From the NCBI GenBank assembly GCA_945859605.1, contig OX243827.1:6858619-6922618 (forward strand): 64,000 bases of DNA. Direction: 5' to 3'. This stretch comes from Lumbricus rubellus (Eukaryota; Annelida; Clitellata; Crassiclitellata; Lumbricidae). Position 1 is the first letter of the stretch. Every line of letters begins with the position of its first letter. The notes below the pieces were generated by a model. That model did no database searches, was not told where the DNA came from, and saw only the letters and a program-made list of their open reading frames with translations. Positions 51,101 to 53,930 of the stretch are shown here, one piece after another. Position numbers and translations under genes: made by a program.

Positions 51101-51852
51101 CTGATAAAAAAATTCAATATTGATTAACCCTTTAATGCCGAGATGGTAGTAAATGGTATGGGAAATCCTATACCTCCAGCATTAAAGGGTTAATCTCCAA
51201 AATTTAACTCAGATTAAACAGTTAAATTCGACTGATTTTGTGACGGCTATGGAAAGTATTAAAGAAAAACTGCTAAAATGCAGTTACTGCGATAGCTACA
51301 AATTTCTTTCTTTAGAAACCTTCATTTGCTGCACATGCCTGGAGGTGATACGTCAGCAATCAGTGTTTTAACTACAGCTAAGCGATCTGTTTATTGAAGA
51401 CAGAACTTGAGTTTGTCGACAACTTTCACAAGTTTTCAATCAGCATTTACGGTATACAAGTTCAACTCATCACTTGACTGTCAATTCATACGTCTCACAT
51501 CCATGTCATTCTTCGTCAAATTGTTTACTCCAGAAATGGCCAATTGACAACATGAAATAAGTAAAAAAGTGTTTAAAAATTCATCAACCAAGCACAAGCG
51601 ATAAAAATTTCATGTGATTAACTGATTAGCTAATCAATAACTAATCATCAATTAATCATTAAAGTCTGCAGCCCAAATCTACAACTTCCGCCTTTTTGAA
51701 TCAAACAAACATTAAAGTTCCTTAGCAATATCTAAATGAAAAGAGAGACCCGTGTAGGATGGAGACATACCTTCCTGCTCTGGAGCGAGGGAGTCGGGCA
51801 GATCGGGGCTGCCAGACGGCCAGACGTCCCACTGCGGCTGCTGCTGACTCAT
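1..51852 (-). CDS. CAMTA: CAMTA-family calmodulin-binding transcription activator, 17 coding exons, 3' end outside window
   Basis: Nuclear transcription factor that, as known for the family, binds DNA through a CG-1 domain and is tied to calcium signalling by calmodulin binding at IQ motifs. Coding segments in transcript order: 51852-51771, 39333-39209, 32820-32753, 25938-25731, 17395-about 17260, 13934-12423, 10101-9975, 9375-9244, 7612-7500, 6438-6275, 5498-5423, 4495-3466, 3014-2949, 2132-1883, 1740-1568, 935-784, 120-<1. Codon phase is continuous across every junction except exon 5 to 6. About 1,510 codons are seen, between the lengths I recall for vertebrate CAMTA2 and CAMTA1. Diagnostic strings include [48 protein letters not shown] and [18 protein letters not shown]. 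Single-copy status and paralogue identity are not determinable here; invertebrates usually have one CAMTA gene. Confidence 0.95.
121..783 (-). other. CAMTA: CAMTA intron 16
   Basis: 663 bp of AT-rich sequence. I see no gene, no repeat array and no recognisable mobile element in it. Confidence 0.6.
784..935 (-). CDS. CAMTA: CAMTA exon 16, IQ motifs 1 and 2
   Basis: Encodes [20 protein letters not shown] (first IQ motif) and [17 protein letters not shown] (second IQ motif), with a Gln-rich connector. IQ motifs bind calmodulin. Acceptor TTTTTGCTCAG, donor CAA followed by GTATGAG; ends in phase 0. An eight-unit 33-bp minisatellite starts immediately upstream of the acceptor. Confidence 0.95.
941..1204 (+). 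repeat. 33-bp minisatellite, 8 units, abutting exon 16 acceptor
   Basis: Eight units of CAAAAACAAATCTAATCATG followed by a 13-bp ATTTTAATTCATA segment, with substitutions between units but constant length. In gene orientation each unit supplies a T-rich tract and a TGATTAG sequence. The array ends 4 bp from the AG of exon 16, so its last unit supplies the pyrimidine tract of the true acceptor. Confidence 0.9.
1568..1740 (-). CDS. CAMTA: CAMTA exon 15
   Basis: Reads [20 protein letters not shown], then [16 protein letters not shown] and [11 protein letters not shown]. The PPPTTAEF and [11 protein letters not shown] strings are strongly conserved just before the IQ motifs. Acceptor TTTCTTTTCCAG, donor TCAG followed by GTTGGA. 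The split Asp codon joins exon 16 ([11 protein letters not shown]). Confidence 0.93.
1828..1867. repeat. Possible 40-bp TTAA-bounded hairpin in intron 14
   Basis: Starts TTAACCTTATAACGACCAGC and ends TATAAAGGGTTAA; the two ends are inverted copies. It lies 14 bp from the exon 14 donor in a 142-bp intron. It resembles the 71-bp TTAA elements elsewhere in the window but is shorter, so it may be a deletion derivative or chance. Confidence 0.4.
1883..2132 (-). CDS. CAMTA: CAMTA exon 14
   Basis: Encodes [20 protein letters not shown] and MPERIKISP, then a Ser-rich segment and [18 protein letters not shown]. The [14 protein letters not shown] helix corresponds to the conserved LAEQIIAAMP element ahead of the IQ region in animal CAMTAs. 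The acceptor is ATCGCAG with a poor pyrimidine tract; the donor is CG followed by GTGAGT. Phase 2 in, phase 2 out, both matching. Confidence 0.9.
2260..2480 (-). mobile_element. Divergent L2/CR1-type LINE 3' fragment
   Basis: Contains a GAATTCCAAAAGGAGGGCCC stretch like the GCATTCCAAAGAGAAGGACC of the clearer LINE fragment at 37,079-37,625, in the same orientation, with a similar purine-rich context. It is too decayed to translate. Confidence 0.35.
2725..2805 (+). mobile_element. RTE-type LINE 3' fragment
   Basis: Translates on the plus strand as [20 protein letters not shown], matching the C-terminal DRxxWRxCVARC signature of the intact RTE ORF at 17.7-20.7 kb. It is a short 5'-truncated remnant in intron 13. 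Confidence 0.6.
2876..2948 (-). repeat. Pentanucleotide (AATAC)n array forming the exon 13 donor
   Basis: About 14 units of AATAC with AAAAC/AAATAC variants. In gene orientation the intron begins GTATTGTATTG, so the first repeat unit is the 5' splice site. Confidence 0.9.
2949..3014 (-). CDS. CAMTA: CAMTA exon 13, small linker exon
   Basis: A 66-nt exon reading [20 protein letters not shown] after a split Asp codon. Acceptor TGTTTCCTAG, donor TCAG followed by GTATTG. It begins with 2 nt and ends with 1 nt of a codon, matching exons 12 and 14. Everything downstream of the donor is a TATTG pentanucleotide repeat whose first unit is the donor itself. Confidence 0.85.
3466..4495 (-). CDS. CAMTA: CAMTA exon 12, ankyrin repeat plus long Ser/Ala-rich region
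   Basis: A 1,030-nt exon after acceptor GGTTGCAG. It begins [18 protein letters not shown] and continues [18 protein letters not shown], the last ankyrin repeats. Then come poly-Asn and poly-Ser tracts, a run of eight alanines coded by a GCA/GCC repeat around 4157-4183, a Gly-rich patch and a basic [20 protein letters not shown] segment also recognisable in vertebrate CAMTA (KKR-SVD type). It ends ETVAMDM G with donor GTAAGG, phase 1. Confidence 0.95.
5116..5186. mobile_element. 71-bp TTAA-flanked miniature inverted-repeat element, copy 1
   Basis: Begins TTAACCCTTTAATGCCGAGA and ends CAGCATTAAAGGGTTAA. Terminal inverted repeats start CCCTTTAATGC next to TTAA on both sides, the layout of piggyBac-like MITEs (TTAA target site). 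Near-identical copies are at 51,123-51,193 (same orientation) and 57,891-57,961 (inverted). Confidence 0.8.
5295..5330 (+). mobile_element. SINE-A tail fragment
   Basis: GCTATAACAAGTGCACATAC followed by AAACAAATAC matches only the 3' tail of the tRNA-derived SINE seen complete at 7.7 and 17.0 kb. Confidence 0.5.
5423..5498 (-). CDS. CAMTA: CAMTA exon 11, ankyrin connector
   Basis: A 76-nt exon reading [20 protein letters not shown] and GNTPL, equivalent to vertebrate EVDPLNVDHFSCTPL. It starts with the last base of a split Arg codon and ends in phase 0 with donor GTGAGT, so the next codon is the ATG of WACARGH. Its first 21 nt and acceptor are duplicated 158 bp upstream. Confidence 0.93.
5478..5794 (-). 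repeat. 158-bp tandem duplication including exon 11 acceptor
   Basis: Positions 5478-5635 and 5636-5794 are near-identical copies. The first carries the first 21 nt of exon 11 and its acceptor (TTTTTTCAG then AAACAACAAT). The second carries the same 21 nt preceded by TTTTTAG, so a second plausible acceptor exists 158 bp upstream. Confidence 0.9.
6183..6246. repeat. 18-bp tandem repeat, 3 units, near exon 10 donor
   Basis: Units of GTGGTACTTCAGCCCCTC repeated with few changes, ending 28 bp from the exon 10 donor. The surrounding intron (5499-6274) otherwise holds the 158-bp duplication and no recognisable gene. Confidence 0.75.
6275..6438 (-). CDS. CAMTA: CAMTA exon 10, first ankyrin repeat
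   Basis: Encodes [17 protein letters not shown], a variable stretch, then [20 protein letters not shown] and KWR, which matches the family's MTLLHLAAAQGY...LIKWR ankyrin repeat. Acceptor TGGTTTCAG, donor AG followed by GTCAGT. The split arginine codon is completed by exon 11. A three-unit 18-bp tandem repeat lies 28 bp downstream of the donor. Confidence 0.93.
7070..7457. mobile_element. hAT-like MITE of the CATAG family, copy 1
   Basis: Ends are CATAGTTGTTTAAAACG and the inverted copy of CATAGATGTAAAAACG. The interior has long T-rich runs of CGTTTTTT type. It is clearly homologous along its length to 61,057-61,487. No clear 8-bp duplication is left at this copy, so it is the older one. Confidence 0.8.
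7500..7612 (-). CDS. CAMTA: CAMTA exon 9, helical linker between TIG and ankyrin repeats
   Basis: Encodes [20 protein letters not shown] followed by a short Thr/Ser tail, corresponding to the vertebrate SILERLEQMERRM helix. Acceptor TCGTTACAG, donor GAG followed by GTCAGT; begins with 2 nt of a codon and ends in phase 0. A SINE ends its own head 41 bp upstream of the acceptor and a hAT-like MITE begins 42 bp downstream of the donor, so this 113-nt exon is an island between two mobile elements. Confidence 0.9.
7655..7874 (+). mobile_element. tRNA-derived SINE-A, copy 1
   Basis: Starts GGGGCGCGGTGGTGTAGTGG with a polymerase III A-box-like TGGTGTAGTGG and a B-box GGTTCGAATCC. A conserved body follows (GGGCAAGTCCTTCACTCAC, GCTCAGCGCTTCGGCGTGAA) and the tail is GGGGCGCTATAACAAGTGCA plus CAAA repeats. 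It is antisense to CAMTA and lies 41 bp upstream of the exon 9 acceptor. Confidence 0.9.
9029..9267 (-). repeat. 24-bp coding-frame minisatellite carrying the exon 8 donor
   Basis: Unit in gene orientation is GACTGGTTCCTTGTTCAAG, the last 19 nt of exon 8, plus GTAGG, the first five intron bases. Junctions recur every 24 bp at 9244, 9220, 9196, 9172, 9148, 9124, 9100, 9076, 9052 and 9028. Seven keep AAG-GT; three (9172, 9148, 9124) read AAGTTAGG. The frame is open throughout as repeats of DWFLVQGR. Confidence 0.93.
9244..9375 (-). CDS. CAMTA: CAMTA exon 8, end of TIG domain; donor lies in a 24-bp tandem array
   Basis: After acceptor TTAAACACAG the exon reads [20 protein letters not shown] and [10 protein letters not shown], the last TIG strands, then HETDWFLVQ, matching the conserved HDW segment after TIG in vertebrates. 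The proximal donor is CAAG followed by GTAGGG (exon end 9244), phase 1, and joins exon 9 to give WFLVQ-ERQLKES. The last 19 exon bases plus 5 intron bases form the unit of a tandem array, so nine further junction copies follow in the same frame down to 9028. The real 3' end could therefore be any of several sites. Confidence 0.88.
9386..9416. repeat. (CAA)n microsatellite forming the exon 8 pyrimidine tract
   Basis: About ten CAA units on the plus strand, read as (TTG)n in gene orientation, starting about 10 bp upstream of the exon 8 acceptor ACACAG. Confidence 0.85.
9975..10101 (-). CDS. CAMTA: CAMTA exon 7, TIG/IPT domain
   Basis: Encodes [20 protein letters not shown] and then [20 protein letters not shown], the central TIG immunoglobulin-like fold strands of CAMTA. 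It starts in phase 0 after acceptor TTGTGTAG and ends in phase 1 at CCA G followed by GTCAGC. The acceptor is the last unit of a 25/27-bp tandem array extending into the intron, so the same acceptor motif recurs many times upstream. Confidence 0.95.
10101..11368 (-). repeat. 25/27-bp minisatellite abutting exon 7 acceptor, split by a hAT-like insertion
   Basis: Plus-strand unit is CCTACACAATACGAAGACAA then TGCAT (25 bp), or 27 bp with ATACATGAAG. Units run from 10101 to 10359 and resume at 11180 to 11368, interrupted by an 820-bp element. In gene orientation every unit ends TTGTGTAG then G, identical to the true exon 7 acceptor, so about 17 acceptor-like motifs are lined up. Confidence 0.93.
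10360..11179. mobile_element. 820-bp non-autonomous hAT-like element inserted in the exon 7 minisatellite
   Basis: Terminal inverted repeats read CATAGATTGAGTATTCGAAT at the left and, inverted, CATAGATTGAATATTCG at the right. It is flanked by an exact 8-bp duplication CATCCTAC (10352-10359 and 11180-11187), the hAT target size. The interior is rich in GAATATT repeats near both ends and encodes nothing recognisable. The CATAG terminus resembles the shorter MITEs at 7,070 and 61,057. Confidence 0.85.
11640..11806 (+). mobile_element. L2/CR1-type LINE 3' end with (GATA)n tail
   Basis: Contains GAGGCGCCTCTGAATAGTTA and GTGCTATATAAATTCCTCAG, then a GATA/CAGATA microsatellite. The GGCGCCTCTGA...CTATATAAAT layout recurs at 55.7, 56.3 and 60.6 kb and at the 3' end of the better-preserved LINE fragment at 37.1 kb. 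Confidence 0.6.
12055..12110 (+). mobile_element. LINE-type 3' terminal remnant
   Basis: GCACCGCCTTTGATTGATTC followed by AAGGCGCTATATAAATGGCC matches the terminal motif of the L2/CR1-like family. No coding remnant is seen. Confidence 0.45.
12423..13934 (-). CDS. CAMTA: CAMTA exon 6, large disordered region up to start of TIG domain
   Basis: An uninterrupted 504-codon exon, phase 0 at both ends (acceptor TTTCTTTTCGAG, donor GAA then GTAAGT). It begins [13 protein letters not shown], resembling the VEQLVQQIL helix that follows CG-1 in vertebrates. The middle is low-complexity, rich in Ser, Gly and acidic residues, with acidic-hydrophobic patches such as [11 protein letters not shown] that look like activation segments (inference). 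It ends [14 protein letters not shown], the first strand of the TIG/IPT domain. Vertebrate CAMTA genes also carry a very large exon here. Its GC content is clearly above the surrounding introns. Confidence 0.95.
15278..15590 (+). repeat. 34-bp minisatellite, about 9 units
   Basis: Units of GAATGATGATAACAGTACAT followed by CAGCTGAAAAAAGA, nearly identical and directly contiguous. It lies inside intron 5, far from any exon. Confidence 0.9.
16056..16466 (-). mobile_element. Non-autonomous Helitron, 411 bp
   Basis: On the minus strand it begins TCTATATATATATAAATG after a host A and ends GGGTTCAGCTAG before a host T. A stem GCCAC...GTGGC sits just before the CTAG end, as Helitrons have a short hairpin there. 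A polypyrimidine/polypurine run (CCCCTCCCCC type) lies inside the hairpin side. The ends match the Helitrons at 31,361 and 42,928. Confidence 0.8.
16830..16900. mobile_element. 71-bp TTAA-flanked miniature element, divergent copy
   Basis: Starts TTAACCCTTTAGCGACGACC and ends GTCATCATTAAAGTGTTAA. It has the same length and the same CCCTTTA-type ends as the 71-bp family but a different centre. Confidence 0.6.
17020..17255 (+). mobile_element. tRNA-derived SINE-A, copy 2, touching exon 5 donor
   Basis: Complete copy with A-box GGTGTAGTGA, B-box GGTTCGAATTC and the family body and tail (GCGCTATAACAACAGGTGCA, CAAA repeats). Its tail ends 3-4 bp from the GT of the exon 5 donor, so in gene orientation intron bases after GTCA come from the SINE. 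Confidence 0.9.
17260..17395 (-). CDS. CAMTA: CAMTA exon 5, end of CG-1 domain
   Basis: After acceptor ATTCTTTCAG the frame reads [13 protein letters not shown], an acidic variable stretch, then [10 protein letters not shown], matching the C-terminal part of CG-1. The 3' boundary is less sure: CCCATGT followed by GTCAGT is the best donor (phase 1, ending 17260); the GT two bases earlier would give phase 2. Neither phase joins directly to exon 6, so a short exon equivalent to the vertebrate FHGIKW segment probably lies in 13,935-17,258. A SINE ends 3 bases inside the intron. Confidence 0.85.
17750..20727 (-). mobile_element. RTE-type LINE inserted in the 42-bp minisatellite
   Basis: A 2,978-bp element bounded by a perfect 12-bp target duplication CTTAAATTGCAC (17738-17749 and 20728-20739). 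On the minus strand it opens directly in coding sequence and has almost no 3' UTR: 13 nt of TAAGTG-type repeats after the stop, typical of RTE elements. The 5' end is probably slightly truncated. Confidence 0.9.
17763..20727 (-). CDS. LINE ORF: apurinic endonuclease plus reverse transcriptase (RTE clade), uninterrupted
   Basis: About 987 codons with no internal stop. The N-terminal endonuclease domain shows [24 protein letters not shown] and ASDHHLV motifs, containing the catalytic Asn, Glu, Asp/Asn and Ser-Asp-His residues. The reverse transcriptase shows [53 protein letters not shown] and [12 protein letters not shown] (FADD catalytic box). The C-terminus has [23 protein letters not shown] and [12 protein letters not shown]. 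No ATG opens the frame: the first Met is at WNVRTM, and upstream codons read into the minisatellite. Intact motifs suggest a young copy. Confidence 0.92.
21391..21553. mobile_element. Nested pair of TTAA-flanked miniature elements
   Basis: The outer element begins TTAACCC at 21391 and ends CATCATTAAAGGGTTAA at 21553; its inner arms (AAATGATGAGC and GCTCATCATTA) are inverted repeats. It is interrupted at a TTAA by a second element, 21398-21489, with its own ends TTAACACTTTGACCGCG and (inverted) TTAACACGTTGGCCGC, flanked by TTAA on both sides. Confidence 0.65.
22762..23057. mobile_element. 296-bp TIR element with 9-bp target duplication
   Basis: Ends are ATGGGCGCCCACACATAGGG and, inverted, AATGGGCGCCCGCAGACATT, continuing into shared GGAGGGGGCA. 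It is flanked by AAGACCTTC on both sides (22753-22761 and 23058-23066). Superfamily unclear: Mutator-like, Merlin or hAT would all fit an 8-9 bp duplication. Confidence 0.75.
23262..23330 (+). mobile_element. LINE-type 3' terminal remnant
   Basis: TTGGAGCGCTTCTGAGTAGT followed by TTGAAAAGGCACAACAAAAT has the family GAGCGC(C/T)TCTGA...CTTGAA motif order. Short and decayed. Confidence 0.4.
23480..23605. repeat. 39-bp tandem repeat, 3 units
   Basis: CAGACTTCCATTATAACACC followed by TTAATACACTATAACACCAT, three nearly identical copies. Confidence 0.85.
25497..25729 (-). repeat. 26-bp minisatellite abutting the GC donor of exon 4
   Basis: Plus-strand unit GGAACATGGTAAGAAATGTG then TCTAGT, about 9 units with C/T and A/T variants. 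In gene orientation the intron begins GCATGTTCC, where CATGTTCC is already array sequence. The final copies near the exon are shortened (ACATGTCTAGTGGTGGAACA). Confidence 0.92.
25731..25938 (-). CDS. CAMTA: CAMTA exon 4, CG-1 domain core
   Basis: A 208-nt exon encoding the most conserved part of CG-1: [38 protein letters not shown] and [14 protein letters not shown]. The KKRKDGK basic run lies where the family's nuclear localisation signal is described. The acceptor is GTTGCTAG. The exon ends CTACAG and the intron begins GCATGT, so the donor is GC rather than GT. Phase 0 is needed to join exon 5 ([13 protein letters not shown]), and only this boundary gives the conserved WLLQ-NPDL junction. 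A 26-bp minisatellite starts right at this donor. Confidence 0.93.
26061..26272 (-). mobile_element. tRNA-derived SINE-A, copy 3
   Basis: Minus-strand copy: tail TGTTTGTTTGTATGTGCACT, body CCGAAGCGCTGAGCAATTGT and the B-box complement GGATTCGAACC. The head ends ACTACACCACC and lacks the first few bases of the consensus. Confidence 0.88.
27337..27758 (+). repeat. 15-bp minisatellite, about 28 units
   Basis: Unit AAAACTACATGTACT or AAAACTACATGTATT, with a one-base slip near 27,549 that changes the reading frame. Each unit contains the palindrome ACATGT. In intron 3, away from exons. Confidence 0.92.
28231..28453 (-). mobile_element. tRNA-derived SINE-A, copy 4
   Basis: Full-length minus-strand copy from a (TTTG)n tail to the head complement CCACTACACCACCGCGCCCC. 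The body is nearly identical to the other copies. Confidence 0.9.
28920..29046 (+). repeat. 17-bp minisatellite, 7 units
   Basis: Unit CAGGATAAAAGCAGTGG repeated about seven times. Confidence 0.88.
30480..30662 (+). mobile_element. L2/CR1-type LINE 3' fragment with internal 18-bp repeat
   Basis: Translation includes GPSIWNDHP, matching the [11 protein letters not shown] motif of the reverse transcriptase C-terminus seen at 37.2 kb. A CCATCCATCTGGAATGA unit is repeated four times. It ends CACTATATAAATTCTTTGAA, the family terminus. Confidence 0.55.
31361..32544 (+). mobile_element. Non-autonomous Helitron, 1,184 bp, G-rich interior
   Basis: Begins TCTATATTAATAAAGAGAGG after host A and ends ACCCCAGCTAG before host T. 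Hairpin CCCGG-GCAACG-CCGGG sits about 10 bp from the CTAG end. A (TCTG)n run follows the 5' end. 31,800-32,480 is very rich in G and T (GTGGGGTGGA-type runs). No Rep/helicase coding is seen. Confidence 0.85.
32753..32820 (-). CDS. CAMTA: CAMTA exon 3, CG-1 domain
   Basis: A 68-nt exon between acceptor CTGTTCTAG and donor GTTGAG. It encodes [15 protein letters not shown] followed by EKQEVRTR, the CG-1 segment corresponding to vertebrate EIAAYLITFEKHEEW. It begins in phase 0 and ends in phase 2; the final arginine codon is completed by the first base of exon 4. It was found by searching for the missing CG-1 piece between exons 2 and 4. Confidence 0.92.
33478..33640 (+). mobile_element. RTE-type LINE 3' end with (AAGT)n tail
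   Basis: Translates as [20 protein letters not shown] then [10 protein letters not shown] and stop, matching the C-terminus of the intact RTE ORF ([20 protein letters not shown]). Followed by AAGTAAGTAACTAAGTAAGT, an RTE-like tandem tail. 5'-truncated. Confidence 0.8.
34404..34905 (+). repeat. 15-bp minisatellite, about 33 units
   Basis: Unit CATGTAGGACCATTG or CATGTAGGACCATCG. The C/T variant is clustered (34,441-34,555 almost all CG), showing local homogenisation. Long open frames on both strands are by-products. Confidence 0.93.
35753..35930 (+). repeat. 13-bp repeat array
   Basis: ATCAATCAACTGTTATCAAT type units (ATCAACTGT(T/A)ATCA) repeated about 12 times with small changes. Confidence 0.8.
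37079..37625 (-). mobile_element. L2/CR1-type LINE, 3' fragment with reverse transcriptase C-terminus
   Basis: Minus strand encodes [45 protein letters not shown] and [18 protein letters not shown], the standard C-terminal segment of L2/CR1-like reverse transcriptases. The 3' end reads GGCGCTTTATAAATGTTTAA then (AATAC)n/(GCAAT)n. 5'-truncated; no stop within 37,151-37,552. Confidence 0.85.
37625..37680. repeat. TA-rich simple sequence
   Basis: ATATGTATGTAATATGCATG with alternating TA runs; low complexity. Confidence 0.7.
38113..38325 (+). mobile_element. tRNA-derived SINE-B, copy 1
   Basis: Head GGCCCCGTAGCGCAATGGAT with A-box TAGCGCAATGG and B-box GTTCGAGCCCC. The body (GTAGGCTGCTATTAGCACCA, GTCTGCTCAGTTGGTAGTTA) is shared with 46,716-46,975. 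The 3' stem does not pair like a functional tRNA. Confidence 0.8.
39209..39333 (-). CDS. CAMTA: CAMTA exon 2, start of CG-1 domain
   Basis: Acceptor TTGTTGCAG precedes 39333. The frame reads a Ser-rich lead, then [18 protein letters not shown] and [10 protein letters not shown], the conserved beginning of the CG-1 DNA-binding domain (vertebrate proteins have the same RHRWNTNE). The exon ends after GAG at 39209 with donor GTTTCC, a weak 5' splice site lacking the usual purine-A-G. Its position matches the domain exactly and the phase (0) fits exon 3. Confidence 0.9.
40757..40830. repeat. 29-bp tandem repeat, about 2.5 units
   Basis: ATTGTAAGCCCACAACTTTT followed by CTTCTCAAT, repeated. Confidence 0.8.
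42928..43401 (+). mobile_element. Non-autonomous Helitron, 474 bp
   Basis: Begins TCTATATAAATAAAAATGAA after host A and ends CTGGGTACAGCTAG before host T, with the hairpin GCCAC-AGCAACGC-GTGGC near the end and a long GGGAGGGGGA purine run (43,275-43,360). Ends match the copies at 16 and 31 kb. Confidence 0.85.
44577..44712. repeat. 12-13-bp GGCTCCRAGGAT array
   Basis: GATAGGGCTCCAAGGATAGG-type units, about ten, with increasing divergence to the right. Confidence 0.8.
46185..46285. repeat. (ATTGC/ATTGT)n pentanucleotide tract
   Basis: Repeats of TGTATTGCATTG interspersed with CGCTG; about 100 bp. Confidence 0.85.
46716..46975 (+). mobile_element. tRNA-derived SINE-B, copy 2
   Basis: Head GGCCTGGTAGCGCAATGGGT and B-box remnant AGTTCATGCCCC. 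The body shares TTCTGCTATTAGCGCCATTA and GTCTGTTCTGTTAGTAGTTA with copy 1, and a longer 3' part ends in ATTATTAATAATTT. More decayed than copy 1. Confidence 0.72.
47460..47670. repeat. Degenerate 17-18-bp array
   Basis: About 11 imperfect units of ACCAGACTGAAACAAA type. Confidence 0.75.
47748..47774. repeat. Poly-C tract
   Basis: An almost pure run of more than 20 C after CCCCCTA. Length may be unreliable in assembly. Confidence 0.8.
48679..49069. mobile_element. Harbinger-like MITE, copy 1 (391 bp)
   Basis: Ends GGCCTAAAAAAATGTTGTGT and, inverted, GGCCGAAAAAAATTGTTGTG, followed by TTTCC(A/G)G. Flanked by TAA on both sides (48676-48678 and 49070-49072). The 3-bp TWA target duplication fits PIF/Harbinger. 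No transposase coding. Confidence 0.82.
49805..49870. repeat. (TCTG)/(TC)/(TA) compound microsatellite
   Basis: CTCTCTGTCTGTCTGTCTGT then TA repeats and further TCTG repeats. Confidence 0.85.
51123..51193. mobile_element. 71-bp TTAA-flanked miniature element, copy 2
   Basis: Same orientation as copy 1 at 5,116 with about four differences; TTAACCCTTTAATGCCGAGA at one end and ATTAAAGGGTTAA at the other. Confidence 0.82.
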
Positions 51853-51866
51853 GCCAACTTCTCTGG
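51771..51866 (-). CDS. CAMTA: CAMTA exon 1 (first coding exon, with some 5' UTR)
   Basis: An acceptor (TTTGCAG at 51873-51867) opens the exon, so at least one non-coding exon lies further upstream. The first ATG is 51852-51850 and starts [14 protein letters not shown], followed by an acidic Pro/Ser stretch. The exon ends with GAA G at 51771, followed by GTATGT. This phase-1 end joins exon 2 to make a GTC valine codon. The 14 nt before the ATG are open in frame, so a further-upstream start cannot be excluded. The N-terminus of CAMTA proteins is poorly conserved, so assignment rests on splice signals and phase fit, not homology. Confidence 0.7.
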
Positions 51867-52964
51867 CTGCAAAGACAACAAAATCCACTCAATGTTGTTC
51901 ATCATTTTGTTAGTGCAAAGGTCTTGATACATGAACTTTTCAACACAATGACAGCACAAGAGTAATTAATTATCACCACATAGCATTTAAATAGCAAATG
52001 GATATGACATGATGAATAAGTATTCTAAGCCTCAGCTTTAAAACATGGTTTGATTCGATGCGAGTCATACATGAACGTGCAATGAAACAGCGGCTGATTT
52101 GAAACGTCCGCTGATCGATTATAATCCATAAATCGTCAAGACCATGTGATTAAAAGTTTCATGTTTGCGTAATTGATACCACAGTCAATGGACAAAATGG
52201 ATTAATGCAAATTACTAACACCTGGTTACCTGTACAAGCCCCCCTCCCCTCTGCATGCCCCTTGCCTGCATATGCATCGTTTAATTACAAGGAACAACAA
52301 ATCAGATAAAAGCACCAGAGAACCTATTGATACGCTTTTATGGAGCACAGTTCTAATTAAGAAAACAGCACAGAGCTAATCAGAAGGAACCAATATGTGC
52401 ACAGCGTGATTACATGACTTTGTCACCTAATTGCCAACTCTCACCAGCCATGCAAACATTGTAACAGTATTTCGTTTGAATTTCTCTTCACAGACTGAGA
52501 GCAAACAATAATTCTTAAGAGCTCATCAGAAACATCATCATCATTAATATACATGTAGATCTGCTATTGCCTGTTCAATACTTCTACCATGATCATCAAC
52601 ATTAAGTAAATGCTATTATACAATTGCATATTGTAAAGGAATGAGGACTGGCCAATGGCCATGCACTTTCATAAGCAAAGACCAAAAAGTGAAGTAGCCA
52701 CCATTTCACACAGGTCTAAAGGGTTCATTTAAGATCCTGAAAATCATTTTTATAAGTTCAAAGAGAAATTGGTCGAGAGATACAAGTACATGTATATTCT
52801 GACTTTGATGAGAACAGTTAAAAACAAAATCTTAATGTTGAAGTAGAAAGAAACAACCAAAACCCATTAGCAAACCCTCAGAAGTTGCTCGATAATGTCA
52901 ATATTATAAGGCACAATGATTGGCGGCCTGACATTTCTATTTTATAGGCCTTAAAGGTCTAACT

Positions 52965-53803
52965 CAGTGATGTCAAAGAGCTGGCCCGCGGGCCATTTCT
53001 GGCCCGCCGACGATTTTTTTCTGGCCCGCGGAGCCTTTCCTAAAGATTACAAAATTTGAGGATAAAAGTTCAAATTTTGATATTTTACAGTCAGCGCCAA
53101 ATACATAGAAGTTTTTTCTTAATGACGTCACTTTTGGTCAGACGCACACTCGCACAGCTCTTTGTAGACTGTGTGTAGGGCCTATCTGTCATAATCTGTG
53201 GTTTCCGGTTGGTTGACAAAATTATGAAAGTTACGAAACACTTATAATATTTAAAATGTTGTCAAAATTTAATAAGAAACGAAAGTGGACATTAAATCAA
53301 GACCTTTTCGCGATATTTGGATAGATATGCAGGCCTAGGCCTATTTCTTTGGTGAATACAACAGTTATCCAGTAGGCCTATGTTTAATTTGTGAGGAAAA
53401 CGATAGCGTTGTGAAGGGATAGGCCTACAAGACTTAAACTTAAGGTGATAATTTTTTTTATTGCAAGCTTACTGGTAGACTGTGAGCCATTTATTTTATG
53501 ACAATAACTTGATTTAATTACCTTAGGCTTAGACCAAAAGCTTTACGAGTTCTATGTCATGTCCACGACTGATAATGAAAATCAAAATTAATATTTTATA
53601 ATCCTCCCTATTTGGCTGTTTTGTATGCTAAAAATTGCACCATTTGAGATTTACTTATACAAAAATCTTATGGGAATTGGCTGACCAAGCCTGGAGCTCC
53701 CTCTCAAATCACTATACCCAATTTTTCTTTTTGACACCCTGGCCCGCCACTTGTTGGAAGATGTTCATTCTGGCCCGCCACTCAAAAAGGTTTGACACCC
53801 CTG
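52965..53803. mobile_element. hAT-type element, 839 bp, non-autonomous
   Basis: Starts CAGTGATGTCAAAGAGCTGG and ends AAAAAGGTTTGACACCCCTG, inverted copies of each other with repeated TGGCCCGC(C/G) motifs at both ends. Exact 8-bp duplication GTCTAACT (52957-52964, 53804-53811). No transposase frame survives. Confidence 0.88.
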
Positions 53804-53930
53804 GTCTAACTAAAGGTCTCCTTGTAGACCACTGATGTGCTGTGCTGTCTGATATTTCCAAATGTCTAATCTGCATCATTCATTCAATTCTGTTCTGTCA
53901 TTAATTAGTGCTTAGACAGTATCTTTAAAG

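Larger units (their letters stand above)
39334..51770 (-). other. CAMTA: CAMTA intron 1
   Basis: Contains a diverged duplication (40,500-40,730 and 42,570-42,800), a 29-bp repeat (40,757-40,830), a Helitron (42,928-43,401), CA-rich tracts (43,735-43,862), a GGCTCC array (44,577-44,712), SINE-B copy 2, a Harbinger-like MITE and a TTAA element. 49,080-51,120 and 51,200-51,770 show no gene. Confidence 0.55.
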